From contig JAJNNQ010000003.1 in NCBI GenBank assembly GCA_027886175.1, positions 27,755,501 through 27,819,500 of the forward strand: a stretch of DNA of 64,000 bases, written 5' to 3'. The position numbers and the translations under genes are program-made. The DNA is from Phylloscopus collybita. Lineage: Eukaryota; Chordata; Aves; Passeriformes; Phylloscopidae. Numbering within the stretch: the stretch's first letter is position 1; each line of letters opens with the position of its first letter. The notes beneath the pieces are model-generated. The model searched no databases and was not told the origin of the DNA. It saw only the letters and a program-made list of their open reading frames with translations. Shown here in pieces: positions 39,673-49,600 of the stretch.

Positions 39673-40669
39673 AATAGACACTGCTGTCTAACCAGTAAGT
39701 ACTTCATATAGGTCATCTTTATTCACCTTATATACAGTAGCTGTTTTAGGAAAAATTTTCTACCTCTGATATCTGTGAATCATATCTTACATAATTCTTG
39801 TTATGTATAGAGCCCCTCTGCCATTTCTTCTGTTGAAAACATCATATCTCAGCATCTTAATTTAAGGTAGCTTGGAAAGAGAGAGCAAAAAATCTTCCAC
39901 ACAGCTAAAAAGGATTTTATCTCCCCATAGCTACATTTTTATTAGGTTTTTTAATCTTTTCTCCTTATGTTTCTGTATATCAGCATCAGTACCCAATAAT
40001 AATGATAAATAATGTAGGCTCAACCAGTACCCCACATTAGAAATGTAGCCATTAAACTCCTTAACTGTTCTCTGTCTCTGAGGCACAGGAGGCCACAGTA
40101 CCTCTTCCTAAGTATTTTCTGGTGTATAGTTCTTCCCCTGTCTATAAGGGTTAAGCCATTGTTTTTTAATTCCTTACAGATGCTTTTTAGTCAGCCTTGC
40201 TGGATGAGACAAGAAAAAAAAAAAAAAAAAAAAAAAGTGGAGGTTGAATTGTATGAGTGGAGCTTCTGTGTTAATTTATATTTGCAACATAGCTCTGGCC
40301 TGATAATAATTCAAGTGTATTGTGTTAATAGAAGCAGGGATAATTTAAAGGTGGTCCTTTTAACACAACTGAAGTGACCCTGGTAACTTTTCCACTATAT
40401 TTTTTATCCTTTTCAAAATTTTGTAGAGGGTACCTGTGTGTTACCAAAGGATGATTCCTCACGAATGGATTTAGTTTCTCTTCTGAGAAACACAGCACAC
40501 AAGGGAATGGAAGAAATTTTCAAGTCTTATCCCCAGCGACAGTTCTAGCATCTTCTTTGGTTTCGCACAAGGACAATGATTCAGTGAGTGGCCCAACCAT
40601 GAATTGGGCTGATTTGAGTAGATAAATGTTGCTTTCTCCTGCTTTTCTTCCTGCCCGGCTAGCAGCTGC
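39672..40669. other. Unique AT-rich sequence up to the LTR/array
   Basis: No gene is supported. An A23 run lies at 40,214-40,236. Confidence 0.5.
40214..40236. repeat. A23 homopolymer run
   Basis: Twenty-three consecutive A residues preceded by AAG. A retrocopy tail is possible, but no body is recognised. Confidence 0.85.
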
Positions 40670-40750
40670 AGGAGAACTGGTGACAAGGCTTCTGGGTCGG
40701 AGCTTTCCGGGCGGATTCTCTTGGCAGCGTGCAGCAGCGAAAGGCAGCAC

Positions 40751-41790
40751 AGGCAGGCACGGCCCGGCACGGCCCGGCACGGCACGGCACGGCACGGCCC
40801 GGCACGGCACAGGCAGGCACGGCACGGCACGGCACGGCACGGCACGGCACGGCCCGGCACGGCACGGCCCGGCACGGCACGGCACGGCACGGCCCGGCAC
40901 GGCACGGCACGGCACGGCACGGCACGGCACGGCACGGCACGGCCCGGCACGGCCCGGCACGGCACGGCCCGGCACGGCACGGCCCGGCACAGGCAGGCAC
41001 GGCACGGCACGGCACGGCACGGCACGGCCCGGCACGGCACAGGCAGGCACGGCACGGCACGGCCCGGCACGGCACGGCACGGCACGGCCCGGCACGGCAC
41101 AGGCAGGCACGGCACGGCACGGCCCGGCACGGCACGGCACGGCACGGCACGGCACGGCCCGGCCCGGCACAGGCAGGCACGGCACGGCACGGCCCGGCAC
41201 GGCACGGCACGGCACGGCACGGCCCGGCACGGCACAGGCAGGCACGGCACGGCACGGCCCGGCACGGCACGGCACGGCACGGCACGGCACGGCACGGCCC
41301 GGCACGGCACGGCACGGCCCGGCACGGCACGGCACGGCACGGCCCGGCACGGCCCGGCCCGGCACAGGCAGGCACGGCACGGCACGGCACGGCACAGGCA
41401 GGCACGGCACGGCACGGCACGGCACGGCACGGCACGGCCCGGCACGGCACGGCACAGGCAGGCACGGCACGGCACGGCACGGCCCGGCACGGCACGGCAC
41501 GGCACGGCACGGCACGGCACGGCACGGCACGGCACGGCCCGGCACGGCACGGCACGGCACAGGCAGGCACGGCACGGCACGGCACGGCCCGGCACGGCAC
41601 GGCACGGCACGGCACGGCACGGCACGGCACGGCACGGCACGGCACGGCACGGCACGGCCCGGCCCGGCACGGCACGGCACGGCACGGCACGGCACGGCAC
41701 GGCCCGGCACAGGCAGGCACGGCACGGCACGGCACGGCACGGCCCGGCCCGGCACGGCACGGCCCGGCCCGGCCCGGCACGGCACGGCCC
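40751..41790. repeat. Pentanucleotide satellite-like array GGCAC/GGCCC/AGGCA, 208 units
   Basis: There are 208 pentamers with no phase break: every unit starts at the same position modulo 5. GGCAC is commonest, GGCCC is the main variant, and AGGCA appears 12 times (40751, 40811, 40991, 41041, 41101, 41171, 41236, 41366, 41396, 41456, 41561, 41711). Blocks of about 60-70 bp recur, starting AGGCA, three GGCAC, GGCCC. Because no pentamer combination creates a stop, long frames stay open in at least five phases (359-488 codons). They translate as five-residue repeats such as GTARH and VPCRA and are not genes. There is about one CpG per 5 bp. Confidence 0.98.
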
Positions 41791-41818
41791 GGCCTCTCGG
41801 GGTGTTGATTTGACAGGG

Positions 41819-41824
41819 TTTATT
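41819..41824 (-). promoter_or_regulatory. LTR poly(A) signal AATAAA (minus strand)
   Basis: TTTATT on the plus strand reads AATAAA on the minus strand, about 30 bases before the array starts in that orientation. This would place the array in the R/U5 segment. Confidence 0.6.
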
Positions 41825-42039
41825 TGGGGGTCCCACAGCCATGGCGTGGCTCCCAGAGGAGCCCTTCCCCCGCCTGTCTCCAGCTGAAAAGGGCTTTCCA
41901 GCCAGGGGGCAGATCCAGGCTCGGAGCAATGGGACACTCAGGGGAGGAGGGCTTGGGGGACAATTGGGTTACAATGAACGGCAACTTGTGGGGTTGTTTA
42001 CAACAACTTGGTAGTGAACCATACATTTTGGAGGAGAAC

Positions 42040-44100
42040 AGAACCATTTAGGAAAAATGAGCTACCGCAGGTAAAGCTAATAACTGCAAGAAACCCTGCA
42101 GATGAAAGCAGAATTTCGGCTGGTGTTTGCAGAGCACTCAAACACGTGCAGTGACCTGCTTGTGTGTTGCTTTGATTCTCTCTGAGTTACAGGGGCTGTG
42201 CATAGTGCAGAAGCAATGAAATTGCTTCTCCTGGTGAGGTTTGGATAAAGCTTTCCTTTCAGCCAGGACTGTGAGAAGTACTGCAGAATAGTTGAACAAG
42301 TGTGGTGGCATTTTTATTTCCATATTGAACTCCTGATTGTATTGGTTAGGCCCTGATTCAATAACACAGCTCCTGAGGATATAATTACATTTTTTTTATT
42401 TTTTTTTATCCCCCCACCCCAAAACTTCCACCCTCCCTGAGCTCCCCAAGTTGTTTAGTGCAGGTAGCAAGCAATTTCTTAGGTTGCAGAGGGAAGGGGG
42501 AAAATCACAGGACGACTGTGCCATGCAGAGGATGTGAAAATTCAGCTTCTGGCTGCAATGAAGTATCAGTGTACTACGGAGCACCGCAGCCCCAAAGAGC
42601 GAGACCACCTCCCAAAGTATAAAGAAATAACAGTGATTGTAGAAAAGTTTGGTGCCAGTTACTCTTTAGAAAGTAACCATGACTTTGGCTGGCTTAGAAA
42701 ACACATTTTGTGAGCTACAGTTTTGAACTAAAATGAACTAAATGCTTATATGTTTTCCAGGATATTCCCTGAAGTTAATGTGTCAATTTTTAATCTTAAT
42801 TGCAGCAGCACACTGGAAGCAGCATTTTCAAACTCAAGTTGTAGTGAGATTACAGATAAAATGTAAGAAATTGCAAAATGGGTTTGGATATTTAGTGAAG
42901 GATCACTGCGTCCAAAAGGACAGTATTTGAGAGAGGGCAAGGAAGAGAATGCTGAGGGTTGTAGCCATTTGAAATAAGAATCATACATTAAAAAGGGGTG
43001 ATTGTTCATTCTTCTGGCCACCTCTCTGGCTAAGAATTCAGTTTAAAATTCATTATGCTCAGTTTTGATGATGCTTGCCTTTGATGCTTAGATTTGGGAT
43101 GGGTGGTGTACATGAATCTGCCTTTAATATTTGGATTGGGATTCAGCTTTTGAAGAGAATATCATTATCAATATCCTCATTATCTCTGGTGCTTTTGTTT
43201 CAGAGCCTGTCAGCTGGTTTGCTCTCAGATGCAACTAAATTAGAAGATGTGCTCAAAGAGTTCACCTGACGTGCCACAACCATTACCGAGCATTCAGGGT
43301 ATAACTATGCCAAAATAAAATCCCTAAACCCCATCTGTCTGGATACTGCATTCTCAGCAACAAGAGCTCACCTTCTACAGAGATCTGCACTTAAGTTCTC
43401 CAACAGACATTGGAGACCTAGCAATGAATTTTAAGTTTGTGAGAGCAACATGAAGGAAATGGATCTCTCTTTCTCTCAGCAGAGTATTTCTGTTCAGAGA
43501 TTTTCAGTATTTTTCAGTCATGAAAAACATAGACATCCCCATGAAAGAAAAAGCTTTGTGACTTCAACAGTGGAATTCAACAGGAGCTCTTTTTGTCAAG
43601 TTCCAAACTAGCTCAGCTTTGCCCAAATTTGCACTGAATTATATACACCAAGTTGCTTATACCTGCTTTTAATTAACTTTGGATATTTGAAGTACACATA
43701 TACATTAGGAATTGTAACTTCTGGAAGAGGAGATCTGTTATCTGACAGGAATAGCTGTGCTATGTCAAAGAACAAAGGGAAAAGAGTTCTCAGTTTATTT
43801 TCTGATTTAAATGTGAAATTTTTTCCCTTCATTTTTTCAGATGTTGACAATTTCAGATTAGAGTTATGTCACTGAGCTTTCATACTTTGTGTCACAAAAC
43901 AAGCAGGTTGTCAATATTTTACTGGGTATGCAAAGCCCTCCTCTAGGAATTGGAACTGGCAAATCTCAGCTAGAGTGGTATCTACTCTCCTTCCTACAAT
44001 TATTCAGTGAAAGATAGAATTTACCCAATAGCCATTATTCACATTGTCTGAACGAACTAACCCTACTTCTATTGAAGTTATAATAAATTAATCAGTATTT
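42040..44100. other. Unique AT-rich non-coding sequence
   Basis: No gene is supported. A T-rich stretch lies at 42,388-42,409. Confidence 0.5.
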
Positions 44101-44180
44101 TGAGTTGGAAGGACACACAAGGATCATTGAGTCCAGCTCTCAAGCGAATGCCCCTTAGGGGTATCAAACCCACCAGCTTG
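44101..44180 (-). mobile_element. CR1 LINE 3' fragment, minus strand
   Basis: GAGTTGGAAGGACACACAAG, followed by GATCATTGAGTCCAGCTC and later ATCAAACCCA, is the reverse complement of the CR1 3' region. It is a short, diverged remnant. Confidence 0.85.
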
Positions 44181-45887
44181 GCTCTAAGGAGTTTTTTTTA
44201 GGAAGCAAGATCCCCTTAATTAAAAGGAGATACATATATATGATAATAGAGCTAATCTGCCTTCTAACCATGCCTCCTACTTCACAGTGGTTCCCCACTT
44301 TTTTCTTGGGAGGATTTTTTAGTTTTGCCTTCTTGTCTTGTCGTGTCCACACAGACACACACACATAACAGCACAATTGCAAAACAGCAGTCTGGTCCAG
44401 CCCAGCAAATCTATCTGTAACACAGCATGCTACCACTTGCAGGAACTTTGCTTGAGCCAAATTTAGTGGTGTCATAAGTGGTGTAAATAATATACCAGTA
44501 AATCAGGGCAAGTCAGCATGAAGGCAATTTAGATACTAGAAAGCGTGGGTTATAATAGGAAAGGATCCAATTCATGCAATATAATGGAATGTCATGTAGC
44601 TGATCACTTCTATAAATTATAAATTTAGGCTCTAAAGTCACAGTGTGGAAGGCTGCATCTAATGGCATTCTACTTAAAACGAGGCTTTTTTCATACAAAA
44701 CTCTCAAAAGCTCCATAGAAATAAAAAGGAAGACTATTTTTAATGATGACCACAACTGCAATCACAAAACAAGGAAACTCGAAGGGAACTGGATGTGTGG
44801 TGTAGGAGCTGTGTGAAAGAGTAGGGAAGCCTTGTTATGGATGTTATCTTTAAAACTAAGCAGAGATTTTGACTTTATTAATCTGCTGATGAATTCTGCT
44901 TTTCATTTCCACTTGAGAACTGTCCCAAAATACTGCTTTATGACCTCAATTCCCCTAATTAAACCCATTGCTTTTGTAGCTACACTTAAACTAAAAAGTT
45001 ATTAAAATAAAATAAAAATTGAACTGACCAGATTAAGCACACAGCATGTTAGGGTTCAAACCCAAAGATTTTAGATTCTGCAAATGGTGGATGTATTTCA
45101 CCCAGCTTTAGGTGCCTATTCTTTCCCAGACCCTGAAGGGAAATATCTGCCTTCTGAGGGTGATCCTCCTTCCTTTCTCCAGTGGCCCAAAGCAGGCCCT
45201 TCCTGTGGCTCAGCACAGCTTTCTCTGTTCACTTCAAGAGAAACTCCAACTCTGACTCGTGCTCAGTGCCTTTCACATTTCTAGCCTGAAAAAGCCTGTT
45301 CTAGTCCAGGTTATGGCATATTTGACAATTTGTTTTATAGTTAATCTCTCCCAGTCTTAAGGAACTGGTAGAAAACTATGGGTTTGGGAACCATGTTAGG
45401 CTTGGGTTTACTGCGCTGAGCCAGAGCTCAGGAGGATGATAGAGGCTGTAGCTACATCAGCTTGAACATGAGGCTGGTGGCACTGAGGGTGCAGTGGCCC
45501 TGTCACAGGGCTTTTGGGCAGCTCTGCCTCAGTGCTACTGTGAGCTCAGGCACAGCTGGTGGGAGCAGTGTAGGTGTAAGACCAGCCTGACAAGAGGAAG
45601 TGATGCTGTGGTTTGGTGGGTTACACTTGGACCAAGCAAGAATATTGGAGCAGGGCTAGAGCTTTTAAAACTCTGAATGTTGTAACTGTCCTCTAGCATG
45701 ATGGAGGCCTTGTAGGCTCCTGCTCATGAGGGGGAAAGTTATGGAAACCTCCTTTTCGAGTAGTTCACTCTTTGATAAGGTGAATATTTTACAGAACAGA
45801 ATTCCCTATTTCTGCTTCAGTACTAAGCCTGGCAGACTAGCAGACTGCCTACATTTTCTGTCCCTGTTTCTGATGCAATTTGGAAAG
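44181..45887. other. Unique non-coding sequence
   Basis: No supported gene. A moderately GC-rich stretch at 45,100-45,620 has no recognised repeat or coding signature. A short CA-rich run lies at 44,350-44,366. Confidence 0.5.
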
Positions 45888-45892
45888 GTGAT

Positions 45893-46651
45893 TGTCTTGG
45901 GTTATAGAACCAAAAATGTGTATTCTATTTCATTTGCTGAAAGCAGTTGGGGAGATGTTTTTCTTTCTCTCTTGTAACTCTGGGGGGAGGGGGGTAGATG
46001 CCTTCTGATAATGGGGCAGCTGTTAAACCAGGTGGGGCAGGGTTTGTTATCTCTTTCACCACCTGTCCACCCTCCAGGGGGATATTTTCTGCTAATGGGC
46101 CATTGAGGCTCAGCACTGACAGGACACATTCCATCATCCCAGTGTGAGATGCTGCACCCAGTTGGGGGGAGCCAACCATTCCTACCTGGATAAAACTTGA
46201 GACACAGGAACACCAGGGATCTGGTTCCACTGGATTCCTGGAGGAAGACTGGACCCTTCTCACCATCACTGGACCCTTCTCACCATCACTGGACCCTTTT
46301 CTCTCAGGATCATCTCTGCTCCGGCAGCACCACATCTGCCACTCCAGGAGGACTCACTGTGGACTGCTTCCAGCACCCTGACCAGCAGGGTGTCAGGTTG
46401 TAGCTCTGACTCTGTCAGGGTTTCTAGGATTGTTGTTTGCTTGGTTGGTTTTTTGTTTGGTTTTTTTTTTTCACTACTACATTTGTATTGCTAATATTCC
46501 TAGTAAAGAACTGTTATTCCTATTCCCAAATCTTTTCCTGAAAGCCCTTAATTGCAAAATTATAATTTGGAGAGGGTGGGGGGTTTATATTCTCCATTCT
46601 AAGGGAAACTCCAGCTTCCCTGGCGGATACCTGTCTTTCCAAACCAAGACA
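45893..46651 (+). mobile_element. Solo LTR, ERVL-like, with exact 5-bp duplication, plus strand
   Basis: The element begins TGTCTTGGGTT and ends CCAAACCAAGACA. GTGAT occurs at 45888-45892 and 46652-46656, exactly abutting both ends; 5 bp is the size typical of ERVL (class III) integration. A TATA-like CTGGATAAAAC lies at about 46,183-46,194. Its first ~520 bases match the LTR at 54.9 kb and its last ~170 match the LTR at 62.8 kb. A 20-bp unit is repeated between 46,249 and 46,303. No internal viral genes remain, so recombination between two LTRs probably removed them. Confidence 0.93.
46249..46303 (+). repeat. 20-bp tandem repeat inside LTR
   Basis: CTGGACCCTTCTCACCATCA occurs twice in direct succession (46249, 46269), followed by a partial third copy. 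It is absent from the related LTR at 54.9 kb, so it arose by local duplication. Confidence 0.9.
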
Positions 46652-46656
46652 GTGAT

Positions 46657-49600
46657 TTTTGGAAAACACTGCAACTTTGCCTGTCATATCCATGATTTAG
46701 CACTTAGAAATAAAGCTAAAAGTCTGCTCTTTTGGGTAGCCAGCTGGGGAGGGATTATTATAGACTATACTCTGTGAACTACTAAAGTATATAAACAGCT
46801 TCTTTTTTTCCTGTGCTTTTATATAATTTATTCTTATCAGAGTTTTGTGTGACAGTGACAAACTACAAGAAATTTATGTTATGTTTTAGTCTTCAGTATT
46901 TAGCAACTTTTCCAATCTTTCTTTTAAGTAGTACCTTCAGCAAATTGCCAGGCAGATACTCTGTTTATGACAAGATGATGAAAGAGGAACATGTTTAAAG
47001 CCAAATAACAGCAGGGATCCACCTCAGGTGTCATTGTTGCAATGTCTGCCCAGGTGTCTAGTCAGAAAGACCGATTCATTTTTGACATTTAGCTCTTCTC
47101 TGTGAAAGATCTGTGTGAGAATTCATGATAAATGAGGCTGAGGTTTAACAAATGTTCACCATGAGGGAAAACACAATCTTGTGAGTCAGAGCCCAGCAGC
47201 AGGTAAAGGTCAAGGAGAAAATGTGCTTTATTCTGAGAGCTTTTCATGGGCTCACTCAAAAGCTGCTAGTCTGCTGTGGTTCAATTTTGTATCTTGTGCA
47301 TCCTACTCTGTTGTCCTATTGTGGCTGAATGTGCTTTAAGCCACAGGTGTTTTGTGGAGGCAAAAATGGGGTTGTTGCACAGTTGCACATTACTGCTTAG
47401 AAGAAAACCAAAAAAAGAAACCAAAAAACCAGCAAAGAAAATTGTGAGAAAAGTGTAAACTCTTTTGGCACCACCTGGTTTCTAGTAAGTCAGAGTAGAT
47501 GCAAATTGAGAACGGCAGCACTGAAGAGCAGTACCGTGAAGGTGCTGCTGCAGGGCAGCTGGCATGAGCTCTGACCTCTGGCCCATTGTTGTGTCTTTAC
47601 AGACCTTTTTTTCCTTCTCCAGCACATATGGGCCTGTTATATCTATGAATAGCTGTATTCATTTGATGAGTTTGGCTGTTTCTTAGATAAAAGCATCTGA
47701 TGCTTTCTCCCAAAGCCAAGCTCTTGGTAAGTTGTATGACTGTCCTAAATGCTTCTTACAAAATTGTGCTATTTTCTTCCATCATATCAGCATTTCATCT
47801 GTTTTTGGTACCTACTTGATACTATGTTTTCCATGGGGTTTTTTTGTATTTAATTTGGGGTCCAAATCATCAGAAAAAAGACTATATTCACTTTTTTTGG
47901 TAATTGAAAACATAACCGTATCAGATTATTAATATGGAAAATACCTAAAATTGACTTTCTAGTTATAAAAAGACTAAAAATATAAAATATGAGCAGTGAT
48001 GTCAAATGAAAGGATGTAGACAAAATAAGATAACAATATTTGTACGCAATCTTTACCGAGGAATGTTGATTTGGAAGGCTGGCAGCAAATGAATGTTGAT
48101 CCAGCTGCATGCCATTGATCATTTAAATAGAAATGGAGTTCCCTGGGAAAAGACTATTGCTCTTGGTGAGAGACATGTTCTCAGTTCAGTCACAGGCAAA
48201 AAAGGAAGTTTTTACTTTTTAAACATAAAATTAGCATTTCTCTTCCAAAATATTGACTTACAGAACAGAAGCTTGGACCAGAGTTCTCCTCTGATTACCA
48301 GTGTGCCTAAATTATTGCATTTTCTGACTAAGTTGAATGTCTTCCTATTCCAAATAAGTCTTTCAAAACTGGTAATGCTTCCTTGAGATATCTGAAGTTC
48401 AGTAAAAAGGTATATTTTAATAAAGACAAAAAACTGTTTTTCAAATGAGCCATCTGTTGATGCAACAGAGGAAGAAGGCAAAGGTTTGTCAGTAACGGAC
48501 ATACTAATGTTCATTATCTGCATTTTTCCATATTTTCAACTGCTGTTTACTAATTTTTAAAGGGCTGGAGAAGGTTGAGTTGCATTTTAATCTATTGCAT
48601 TTCCATCTTCACCAGTCAAGGTTTTAATTCATGTAAATAAATAGAAGGATTTGCTGAAGGTCTTATGCAGCTTCATAAAGCTTCTTCAAATTCCTTGTGA
48701 TTGAATCCTGGAGCAATTTCAAATAAGTCACACTGACCTTTTCTTCCTTCTGCTGCATCTGTTGAAGTACTTAAAGTAATGAAGATCTTATTTGGGCTTT
48801 TTCTGAAAGAAATTCTGGCTCTTGGCATTTTAAATGAAATTTTTACATTTGCCAACCAGTATTTCAACTGCTGATCAATATTTGTATGTATAATACGAAC
48901 TGAACTCAAACATAGCTTTATATAGATTGCTTGACCAGCTCAAGGAGAAATTTTATTTTTCAGCTGTATGTCAGTTTCTGTGTGACTTCCCACCGAGGAT
49001 TGTTGGAAAAAGTTATGCTCTGTTTATGCAAGGTTAAAAATGTAAATCCTGTTACCAGTCTTTGGCCATACAGTAAGATTGTGGGATGCTGCTGCTCTGA
49101 TGTCACATGCTCAGAGAGCTTCATTCCTTAGTGCTTCCTAAATGCAAATAATCTGCATTGTTTATAGGGTCATGGGCCAGGGTTACAGTGCTGAACACAG
49201 TCTATCTTGTCCATCTCATTTGTGTCAGTTTAAATGGTTTGGTATTTATGCCTTGTTACACACTCGTTACTTATTTAGCATTGGCTTTTTTGGCTTCTTA
49301 ATTTTTAGCCATTTTGGTGAAAGGCACTGTAATTGGTCTGCTCAAACACTGCCAATTGTAGAAACTAACTAACTGCAAGAATCTCAGTAAACAAGCTGAT
49401 TATGTTTTGCTTAGAATCAAAAGAATATTTCTTTTCCTGTGAGAAGCCTAAAACTTGCTTGTTTGTTTGTTTCCTATTTTTTGTTTGCTTCTCTGAGCAA
49501 GATTACTTAAAGAAAATGGAGCTAGCAACATGGGAGTGCTTCAAGCATGAGTTAAACTGCCATTGGTAGCAATGTGGACTTCGTTAACTCTCCAAGAGTG

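Larger units (their letters stand above)
40678..42031 (-). mobile_element. Retroviral LTR, minus strand, split by a pentamer array
   Basis: The sequences flanking the pentamer array read as one LTR on the minus strand. Right of the array (41,795-42,031) lies the U3-like part, ending with CCCCCAAATAAACCCTG, which contains AATAAA at 41819-41824. Left of it (40,678-40,750) lies a U5-like part ending TTGTCACCA, a CA terminus. Removing the 1,040-bp array leaves about 320 bp, a normal small LTR. AGGAGAAC occurs at 40670-40677 and again at 42032-42039. The left copy abuts the TG/CA end, but the right copy does not give a TG start, so the right boundary is uncertain. No gag-pol adjoins it. Confidence 0.6.

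Noticed and set aside
40471..41937. 488-codon and four other very long open frames
   Set aside because: They are produced by the stop-free pentamer array in at least five phases. There is no non-repeat domain, and the flanking codons belong to LTR sequence.
40670..42039. AGGAGAAC direct repeats as an 8-bp target duplication for the array-bearing LTR
   Set aside because: The right copy does not abut a TG start on the minus strand, so it may be coincidence. Noted but not used to fix the boundary.
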